Assembly: GCA_948567375.1 (NCBI GenBank)
Contig: OX419755.1
Span: 1,059,001-1,123,000, forward strand
Reading direction: 5' to 3'
Source: Lunularia cruciata
Taxonomy: Eukaryota > Streptophyta > Marchantiopsida > Lunulariales > Lunulariaceae
Length of the DNA: 64,000 nucleotides
Shown: positions 56,270 to 64,000 of the stretch, piece after piece
How positions within the stretch are numbered: the first letter of the stretch is position 1
Layout of the letters: every line of letters begins with the position of its first letter
Notes under the pieces: generated by a model
What the model saw: only the letters and a program-made list of their open reading frames with translations
What the model was told of the DNA's origin: nothing
Databases searched by the model: none
Program-made: the position numbers and the translations under genes

Positions 56270-57174
56270 AGTGACATGGAGAGGACATTGATTTAGAGCC
56301 GGAGCAGAGACCTTTTTGAGGCTGGTTTGGTCTAGATCTCACATGGAGAGTATGCATCAGCTATAGTGCTGCCAGCCAACAAGGATATGCATGGCAACTA
56401 CACAGATGGGCGGATGTGTGGAGATTACCATCCTATTAACCAAAAGACTAAGGCTGATCGGTATGCCATGCCTACACTAGAGGAGATCTTTGATGCGATT
56501 GGGCATGCTAAGGTCTTCAGCACTTTGGAGCTTCAAGTAGGATATCATCAGTTGCCGATGGAGGAGGATAAGTCCAAGGTAGCATTTTAGGCTATTGATC
56601 CTCACGGCAAGGATGTGTTATATTAGTTGAGGTTCTTACCATTTGGGTTAAAGAATGCTCTTGCTGAGTTCCAAAGGGTCATGGATAAGATCCCAACTGG
56701 ATTGGATTTTGCTTGGAGCTATATTGATGATATTTTGGTCTCTAGCACTTCTATGGAGGAGCATGAGAGATAATTGTTGGAGGTGTTTGAGATCTCATGG
56801 ACTCAAATTACATCTTGGGAAGTGTAGGTTCTTCCATATGCAAGTTGAGTATTTGGGTCACACTATCTACCTTGGAGGACTTGGTGTTCAGTAGACCAAG
56901 GTGTAGGCTATTGCACGTATTCCTTGGCCTACGGATGTGAGCAGAGTGCGAGCATTCGTTGGGTTGGTAAACTTCTATTTCTGCTTTGTTAGAGAATTTA
57001 GTGCCCCTTGACAAAGTTGACCAAGCTTACATAGGAGTGGTGTTGGGGAGATGAGCAAGCGAGAGCTTTTGTAGAGCTCAAGGAGAGGTTGAAATCTACT
57101 CCTATTTTGAGGAGACCCATTAGAGGATGACCATTTCAGGTTCATACTGATTGGAGTATGTTGGGGCTTAGAGC
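56270..57174 (+). pseudogene. Element D reverse transcriptase and RNase H start
   Basis: RT blocks in order: GEYASAIVLPANKD, GRMCGDYHPINQKTKADRYA, FSTLELQVGYHQLPMEE, LRFLPFGLKNALAEFQRVMD and the catalytic SYIDDILVSS (both Asp present, about 56721-56735). After a frame change: HGLKLHLGKCRFF and EYLGHTIYLGG. The RNase H begins FQVHTDWSMLGL and is cut at 57174 by element F. Stops at about 56588 and 56624 fall where gypsy RTs usually have Trp or Gln. Confidence 0.87.
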
Positions 57175-57847
57175 TATAACACCCATTTGTGCATGTGTGT
57201 GGTATTGTGATATTTAGCTTGGTATTACAAGTACTTAAGAGATATTATTTATATAGAGATAAAGGATGGTTCCATATTAGTCATGGTAAGCTAAAGTTAG
57301 TCATAGTTAAGATAGAGGGGACCTTACTTTAGAGGAAGTAGAAAAGATGAGCACCACTATTTTGGATTTTAGTGTGTTGACTTGGTATTATTCCTAGGTG
57401 TTTGGCTTTGAGGAAAGAGTTGAGAACTCTTGGGTCCGCAAGCCATTTTGTTTTGGATTCTTTTTTAGTCCAAGGATAGCCCATGTGAAGGAATCCTTGA
57501 GTTAGTGGTTGGGTCAAGATAAGACCACATGCTTAGGGGAATATGCCCATGTGAATGGATATTCCTTTCTACTTTTTGACTTTACTTGACTTTTAGTCTA
57601 GTACTTGAGTTTCTATGGTACGTAACTATTTCACAAGTATATAAACAAGGGGTGAGGAGGTACTCATCATCCTTTCATTTGCAACTATCTCTCTCAATGA
57701 GTTCTATAGTGAGCAATGTCTTGAGTCTTGGAGTGTTAGCCTTGGGAGAGTATGATGGAGTTTGGGTTCCTTGCCTTCTTAGTCCATGGTGCGTTACCAT
57801 AATAGCCATCAGAGGTATATCCTGAGTGAGAGATAAGTTGGCTCACA
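57175..57847 (+). repeat. Element F 5' LTR
   Basis: 673 bp, starting TATAACACCC (TG mutated to TA) and ending CACA at 57847. It differs from the 3' LTR by scattered transitions, a 4-bp GAGT insertion near 57498, and lack of about 18 bp near 57605. Confidence 0.92.
57638..57645 (+). promoter_or_regulatory. TATA box of element F LTR
   Basis: TATATAAA about 210 bp before the LTR end, in the same context (CACAAGTATATAAACAAGG) as in the 3' LTR at 63474-63481. Likely the U3 core promoter. Confidence 0.6.
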
Positions 57848-57851
57848 TTTT

Positions 57852-57870
57852 TGGTTCCATTGTCGAGACC
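57852..57870 (+). other. Candidate primer-binding site of element F
   Basis: TGGTTCCATTGTCGAGACC begins 5 bp after the LTR end and has the TGG expected opposite a tRNA CCA end. The tRNA is not identified. From 57871 to 58690 I see no coding motif; this is the leader. Confidence 0.5.
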
Positions 57871-58692
57871 TCTCTAGAAAGCAAGATAATGTTCCGCGTT
57901 CAATTCTACATTAGGCAGAAGGAGGCTATGAGAGCTCACTTGGAGAGGAGAGGGCTGAACTTATGTTAGAGAACCAAGATCCATTTGTATACCCTGTAGT
58001 TCATTAAGATGTCTTTGAGCTGATTTTGTACATCTTGTACACATGAGAGGAATTGGAGAGATTGTGTGAGGTGGATTGCAGATTTTGGGGATTAAGGTGA
58101 TTTTGGGCAAAATCTCAAGTTTGAGATCTGGACTTGAAATTTCTACACATGATAGCTTGGGTTATGTTCCAGTTAGCACACTTGAAATTATTGTGAGAAC
58201 TACTATGCGCACTATGCTAGAAATTCTGAAAGTTGATAGGGTAAAGTGCTCCCGCAACTGCATGCTCTCTAGAAAACTGTACAGAGTCTGCCATTTCTTC
58301 AATTTTTAGTGAATTTTCCTGAAAATTACTAAGAAAATGCAGTGCATTTTATCCTACCTGCTGCCACAAAAATTAGAGAGAGATTGTTTTTACACACTGA
58401 GTTATGAGTTTTTGAAGTGAGGGGGTGGTTTTCAAACCAAATCTGAAATATGTGTGCTGAATAGAAAGGTGTCTAGGCCAAGTGGCTAAATGAAAAGATC
58501 TGCACTTTTCCAAGGATGGATGCCCTGGAGTTGTCATAAAGTGTGAAAAATTTCAGAGGACTGTCACATACTGGTTGGGAGATTTGAGTGACATTGTGAG
58601 GAAGGGTCAATTCTATAGAGTGGAGATCTCATGCATGAGGAGTTTGAGAGCAACAAAAAACATGTTTGAGTGTTTAGATTCATCTTGGGAAC

Positions 58693-59165
58693 ATGGAGGG
58701 TCATCAAGAGTGGAAATTGAGATTATGCAAGGTTCCCCAAGGGTTTGAGGTGATTGTAAGGGTGGATTTGAGGGAAATAGAGTTTACAATAGAATTTGAA
58801 GAAGTGTTGAGAGGATCCAAAAACCTATGCCACGTGGAGGAAAGAGTGAGTCTAAGTGCTTTTTATGTGGAGAGAAGGGACATAAGGCAAGTTCATGTCC
58901 ATTGACCTTTCTGAGCAAGAGATTGAGGGAAATGAGAGGCTTACTTGACTTGGGTTTGCATGTTGGACCTTCTTCACCAAGATTGGGAGGGAGAAGATCT
59001 AAGACCAAGGAGTTGTGTGAGGTTTGTGGAGTGGAAGGACTTCCAAAAGGACATCAATGTAGTAGAGTAAAAGCACTTTTGGAGACTTTGGTGAAGGATC
59101 TTGGAGAGAGTCTTAGTACAGTTACAGAAATACTACCACCTTCATTAGCTAGTTCTCAAGATTAG
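58693..59165 (+). pseudogene. Element F zinc-knuckle segment upstream of gag
   Basis: Open from 58827 (112 aa): MPRGGKSESK followed by the CCHC knuckle CFLCGEKGHKASSC. A second Cys/His group (CEVCGVEGLPKGHQC) and a helix (VKALLETLVKDLGESLSTV) follow. It looks like the C-terminal part of a gag nucleocapsid, yet it lies upstream of the capsid-like part at 59401, the reverse of the normal order. From 59166 to 59400 no domain is recognised. Confidence 0.65.
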
Positions 59166-59400
59166 TGATGGAGATAATCTTTCAACTTATGGATAAACTA
59201 TCCATGAGAGTTAGATTAATATGCACTCAAGGATTTGATGTTGCTATAGAAATCTTGGAGCAACCTGAACCCTTTGTGTTCCATAGAGTGGATTATTCTC
59301 AAATGGTGTTAGTCATGTATATTCTCTATTAGTAATAGAGTGAGAGAAAAGAAAAGAGAAAAAGAAATTGAGAAAAAAGAAAGATAGTGAGGGGTTAAGA

Positions 59401-60003
59401 TGGGAAACTTCCAATTTTCTTTGGCAAGGATGGAGAAGATGTGGAGGCCTTTGTGAGGACTTCAAGAGAGCTTGCTTAGGAAACAATGAGAGGAGGAAGA
59501 ATGAGTGGGCCTCATTATTACCAGATTTCTTTGAGGATGCAACACTTACATGGTATGAGTCAGAATACCAAAAGAGAGAGAGGAGAGATGGGGAAGAGGA
59601 GTCTTGGGAGACTTTGACTTCAACACTCATTGAAAACTTTCTTCCTAATGAGAGTTATGAGAGATTGATGAGTGAAGTTATATTTCTCAAACAAGGAGAT
59701 GGAGAGAAAGTGAGTCTATGTGGAAAGAGTGGAAAAGTTAGAGTCCTGATTTCACATAGTGTTGAGGAAGGGTGGGGATGATGTGGAGACTACAATGATT
59801 GGCATAGGAGCCATGCTCACCAAGAATTTTGTGGGAGGGTTGAGACCACAAATTAGAAGCAAGGTGAGATATGAGAAACCTTCTTCCAAGGTTGAAGCTA
59901 TCAAGATCGCAATTCGTATGGAGGAGAGTTTGGAAGGAGATGAGAGTGATTTGTTGATGAAGGAGCACATTCACATACACCATCTTCTGATTATTGCGAA
60001 TTA
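59401..60003 (+). pseudogene. Element F gag, capsid-like part
   Basis: Across two or three frames: LPIFFGKDGEDVEAFV (start of a Retrotrans_gag-type domain), EWASLLPDFFEDATLTWYESEY, WETLTSTLIENFLPNESYERL and FVGGLRPQIRSKVRYEKPSS. Broken by a TAG near 59479 and frame changes. The RT follows almost directly; no protease motif is seen between them. Confidence 0.8.
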
Positions 60004-60027
60004 GATTCTGAAGAAGGAGCTTCAGGT

Positions 60028-61955
60028 GTGGACACGAGCATGGAGGAGGAGACTTCCACGGAGCAGGATGAATCTAAATCCGATTCAGATGTGTATCCCT
60101 TGTGTGCTATGGATTTTGGACCTAAGCCAAAGGTTTTGAAGGACCTAGATAAATCACCATTGACACTTGAGGAGGTAGAGAGATGGTTAGCTACCCTCAA
60201 GTATGGCCCAAATGTTACCAAGGAGGAGAAGGTGAGATTTGAGGAGATTTTCCACAATTTCATCCATGTGTTTGCTTTTAGTTACAAGGATTTGAAGGAA
60301 GTCACCTTGGAGGAGCACAAGATAGAGGTGGAGTCACATGCAAGACCAATCCACCAAAAGCAACGTTGCATTAGCCCACCAATATCATTGGTTGTGAAGG
60401 AGGAGATTGATAAGCTCAAGGAGGCCGGATTTATCTTTGAAGTGGAGAATTCAGAATGGGTGTCTCCAATTGTCATTGTGAAGAAAAAGAATGGCAAGCT
60501 TTGGGTATGTGTAGATTACAAGAAGCTCAATGCTGTTACCAAGAAGGACTACTACCCGTTGCCATTCATTGATGAGATCTTGGAGGAGGTTGTAGGGCAT
60601 GAGAGATATAGTTTTAGAGATGGTTATAGTGGATATAACCAAATCAAGATTACACCAGAGCATCAACAACTCACCATGTTCACCACACCTTGGGGAACTT
60701 ACGCTTTCGAGGTCATGCCTTTTGGGCTTTGCAATGCTCCAGCCACATTCCAATGGTTCTAAACAAGGTATTTAAACCTTTCATTGGGAAATTTGTGAGA
60801 GACTTCATTGATGAATTTTGTGTCTATGGGAGCAAGGAAGAGCACTTTGAACACCTAATCAAAGTCTTGCAATGCTTGGATGAGGCAAATGCATCACTCA
60901 ACCCAAAGAAGTGCATTTTTGGATGTGAAGAAGGTCTACTTTTGGGGCACATCATCTCCAAGGATGGAATAGCAGTTGATCCTGAGAAGGTGAGGAAAAT
61001 CTCAGACCTTCCATTCCCTTCAGGCTTGACAAAGTTATGCCAATTCTTGGGGACGATTGGGTACTATAAGAGGTTCATCTTCTCATTTTCCAACAAAGCT
61101 TATGCATTGACCATCTACATGAAGAAGGGTGTAGATTACATGGTGATTTTGGAAGACAAGGAGGCTCTCAAAGCTTTTGAGGAGCTCAAGCAATCCCTTG
61201 TTGTAGCTCCAATTCTTGCTAAACCTGATTGGATTAAGCCTTTCATCCTCTACACTGATGTTTCTAATGTAGCTATAGGATGCACTCTTAGTCAATTAGA
61301 CCAAGATGGGCATGATCATCCAATAGCTTATGCTAGTAGGCAGATGGTTTCAGCAAAGAAGAACTACTCTGTCACAAAGAGAGAAGGGATCTTTGGTCTC
61401 AGGAAGTTTAGACACTACTTGATTGGAGGGAACGCCACCAGTTTTATAGATCATAGGGCTTTGAAGTACATCTTCAACAAGCCTAATGTTGAAGGGAGAC
61501 TAGCAAGGTGGATGATACTCTTGTTTGAGTATGACTACACCATTGAGGATAGGCCAAGAAAGAAACATGCAAATGCTGATTTGTTATCTAGGTCCTATGA
61601 TCATGATGGAGATGAGCCAATGGATGATTCCTTCCCAGATGAGGAGCTCATGAAAATCTCAGTCTCTCAAGAGGTTCCAATGAAGTACAAGGAGATTGTG
61701 GATTTTGTGACAAGAGGTAACTATCCAGAAGGGATGCATGCTAGGGAGAGGAAGGCCCTAACAACAAGATCTAGACCTTACACAATAGTAGAGGATATTC
61801 TTTTTCACCAAGGAGAAGATGGTCTACTTCAAAGAGCAGTGGGTAAAGAAGAGTCTATCTTACTCATAAAGGAGTTTCATGAAGGTTTAGTGTGTGGAGG
61901 ACACTTTGCACGAAAGGTGACTGCTTTCAAGATTCTAGATGCAGGTTACCATTAG
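60028..61955 (+). pseudogene. Element F reverse transcriptase and RNase H
   Basis: The first open part (244 aa, 60028-60762) has an acidic linker, then RT blocks SEWVSPIVIVKKKNGKLWV, DYKKLNAVTKKDYYPLPF, YSGYNQIKI and VMPFGLCNAPATFQ. A frameshift near 60755 moves to the second open part (60690-61955). There the catalytic motif reads DFIDEFCVYG, so the second Asp of the usual DD pair is Glu. RNase H follows (LYTDVSNVAIGCTL, VTKREGIFGL, HANADLLSRS), then the start of the integrase zinc domain (FHEGLVCGGH). Inactive. Confidence 0.92.
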
Positions 61956-62950
61956 AGAGGGATTTTCAAGGATTGTCTTGATTATTGCAAAACTTGTCAT
62001 GTTTGTCAAGCTTTTGCTAGAAAATCTACTTCCACTCCACCACTTAGATCAATTCCATTGCTAGGACCTTTTGAGAAGTGGAGAATTGATTTTGTAGGTC
62101 CTCTCAATAGAACCCCAAGGAAAAATTGGTACATTGTGGTAGTTACTGATTACTTTACCAAGTGGGTTGAGGCTAGACCATTGAGGGACAAGAATGAAGA
62201 TGAAGTGGGTAGATTTCTTTATGAACGCATTATCACTAAGTTTGGATGCTCTTTGGAGTTGGTTTTTGATAGAGGAGGAGAGTTTATAGGAAGCATTACT
62301 ACAACCATGCTATGACATTTCTCTATCACACATAGAGTAACTACATCCTATAAGCCAAATTCCAATAGCTTGGCAGAGAGAACCAATCAGACCTTGTGCA
62401 TGATGTTGGCCAAAGATGCAGAAATGGAGGGGGCTAAACATCATTGAGACAAGAGGATTCATGCAGTTTCATGGGAGTATAGGACAACCATGAAGACCTC
62501 CACCGGATATTCTCCATTTCAATTGGTATATGGTATTGAGTCTACCCTACCTATTCACTTTGATCTTCCTACCTTCCAGATCATTCATAGGAGATTGAAG
62601 AAAGCACAAGGAGGTGATGCAGAGAAGTCAAGGAAGGAACAACTCATGGAGTTGGAAGAGGCAAGAGCAGTTGCTATGGTTCGAGTGGAGCAAGCCCAAA
62701 GGAAAAAAAGGAGAGCTATGACAAGAGGCAAGGCAAGAAGAAGGTGGAGCCTTTCAAGGAAGGTGATTGGGTAATATTGTTTGATTCCATTTGATTCAAG
62801 AGAGTGCAAAAGAAGTTTTTGCCTAAGTACTTTGGACCTTTCATAGTGGAGAAGATGTGGGGCAGTCACACCTATGATCTCAAGGAGTTGGGAGGAAGAC
62901 ACTTTGATAGGATTAACCATGATAAGTTGAAGATGTACCATAGAAGGTAG
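61956..62950 (+). pseudogene. Element F integrase
   Basis: The zinc domain finishes with CKTCHVCQAFARKS. The core contains WRIDFVGPLNR (Asp), LVFDRGGEFIGS (Asp) and NSNSLAERTNQT (Glu), so the triad is present. Stops at 61954, 62312 and about 62446 interrupt it. The C-terminal part (KTSTGYSPFQLVYGIES, then a basic KKRRAMTRGKARRR) loses frame near 62776. The end (DKLKMYHRR) is at about 62948. Confidence 0.9.
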
Positions 62951-62984
62951 AGAGACCTTTACTTTCAAGACAAAGTGAAAACTT

Positions 62985-62998
62985 AGTCTAGGGGTAAA
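62985..62998 (+). other. Polypurine-like tract of element F
   Basis: CTAGGGGTAAA stands directly before the 3' LTR start at 62999. It is short for a PPT but in the right place. Confidence 0.55.
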
Positions 62999-63685
62999 TG
63001 TAACACCCATTTGTGCATGTGTGTGGTATTGTGATATTTAGCTTGATATTACAAGTACTTAAGAGATATTATTTATATAGAGATAAAGGATGGTTCTATA
63101 TTAGTCATGGTTAGCTAAAGTTAGTCATAGCTAAGATAGAGGGGACCTTACTTTAGAAGAAGTAGAAAAGATGAGCACCACTATTTTGGATTTTAGTGTG
63201 TTGACTTGGTATTATTCTTATGTGTTTGGCTTTGAGGAAAGAGTTGAGAACTCTTGGGCCCGCAAGCCTTTTTGTTTTGGATTCTTCTTTAGTCCAAGGA
63301 TAGTCCATGTGAAGGAATCCTTAGTGGTTGGGTCAAGATAAGACCACATTCTTAGGGGAATATGCCCATGTGAATGGATATTCCTTTCTACTTTTTGACT
63401 TTACTTGACTTTTAGTCTAGTAACTTGAGTTACTACGGTAATTAGTAACTTTGGTACGTAACTATTTCACAAGTATATAAACAAGGGGTGAGGAGGTACT
63501 CATCATCCTTTCATTTGCAACTATCTCTCTCTCATTTAGTTCTCTAGTGAGCAATGTCTTGAGTCTTGGAGTGTTAGCTGTGGAGGAGTATGATGGAGTT
63601 CGGGTTCCTTGCCTTCTTAGTCCATGGTGCGCTACCATAATAGCCATCAGAGGTTCATCCTGAGTGAGAGACAGGCCGGCTCACA
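62999..63685 (+). repeat. Element F 3' LTR
   Basis: 687 bp, starting TGTAACACCC and ending GGCTCACA. It includes the TATA box TATATAAA at 63474-63481 and a small extra segment near 63430 (AGTTACTACGGTAATTAGTA) absent from the 5' LTR. Confidence 0.92.
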
Positions 63686-64000
63686 GGAATTTGTTGGACC
63701 TTTAGCATTGATTGTGAGACATCATTAGTATGTTTTGGTGATGGTGGAGCACTTCTCCAAGTGGATTGAGTTGGTGGCAATTCCTGACAAGTCTAGTGAA
63801 GGGACAACTTTCTCGTTCTTGGATCGAGTTCTTAGTCATTTGGTGTACCAGCTGAGGTTTTGACTGATCAAGGTATAACGTACTTGGGGGAGTTTTAGGT
63901 CATATGTGAAAAGGCTTTGATTATTCATCATACTACATCCCAAGATCACCCGGAGGCAGATGGCTTAGCAAAGATAGTGGTTCAGATGATGAAGAGAGGA
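63686..64000 (+). pseudogene. Element D integrase core (cut by window end)
   Basis: Reading EFVGPLALIVRHH, then YVLVMVEHFSKWIELVAIPDKS and LTDQGITYLGEF (second catalytic Asp), then TTSQDHPEADGLAKIVVQMM. The final catalytic Glu position (Gly-Leu-x-Glu) reads Ala-Lys here. It resumes element D after F, but the RNase H remainder and integrase zinc domain are missing. Confidence 0.85.

Larger units (their letters stand above)
57175..63685 (+). mobile_element. Element F: gypsy element with short LTRs
   Basis: LTRs at 57175-57847 and 62999-63685 (673 and 687 bp, about 97% identical by eye apart from indels) start T[AG]TAACACCCATTTG and end GGCTCACA. The internal region has a zinc knuckle, a capsid-like gag, RT, RNase H and integrase. 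Flanking 5-mers (AGAGC left, GGAAT right) do not match, and element D lacks sequence across the site, so this is not a simple insertion. Confidence 0.9.
33824..64000 (+). mobile_element. Element D: gypsy-type element with a methyltransferase domain
   Basis: Plus-strand order with insertions removed: leader, gag (35080-35491 and 39258-39700), protease (about 40200-40464), linker domain (40472-40891), C5-methyltransferase domain (40943-41757), spacer (55573-56250), reverse transcriptase and start of RNase H (56270-57174), integrase (63686 to the end). Continuity across L7 and E is shown by TSDs and matching reading. Across F, part of RNase H and the integrase zinc domain are missing. The left boundary is a guess and the right end is outside the window. 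Confidence 0.75.

Overview
This window is nuclear DNA from a large, repeat-rich land-plant genome, perhaps a gymnosperm or fern; that last step is inference. I see no host gene, tRNA, rRNA or CRISPR array. Almost everything assignable is Ty3/gypsy LTR retrotransposons inserted into one another. Support comes from tRNA-Asp-like primer sites, polypurine tracts, target-site duplications (TSDs) and decayed gag-pol domains. All coding regions carry stops or frameshifts.

Layout. 1-1622: right end of a plus-strand giant LTR (L1), inserted in the 3' LTR of element A. 1623-14416: element A (minus strand), with a 5' LTR (11563-14416), PBS, one long gag-pol frame (11473-5561), PPT and an interrupted 3' LTR; its short 3' UTR holds a foreign solo LTR (E2, 3061-5483) full of tandem repeats. 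14417-17280: old sequence with a gypsy integrase remnant (G). 17281-33823: element C (minus, same family as A), internally deleted, with nested solo LTRs L3 (containing L4) and L6. From 33824 to the window end: element D (plus), interrupted by solo LTR L7 (35492-39257), by complete element E (41810-55572, minus) and by element F (57175-63685, plus).

Three things stand out. (1) The A/C family has LTRs of about 3.75 kb, each holding the remains of an ORF of about 840-850 codons for a coiled-coil protein. It begins just after a TATA box, so it would sit at the 5' end of the genomic RNA, ahead of the primer site and gag-pol. (2) Element D carries a C5-cytosine DNA methyltransferase-like domain between protease and reverse transcriptase, with recognisable motifs I, IV (Pro-Cys), VI (Glu-Asn-Val) and VIII. 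(3) Element E has 4-kb LTRs built of higher-order tandem repeats, and a pol whose RT and integrase look like those I know from fungal gypsy elements.

Insertion order by nesting: L4 into L3 into the C LTR; L6 into C protease; L7, E and F into D; D possibly into the C 5' LTR; L1 into A; E2 inside A.
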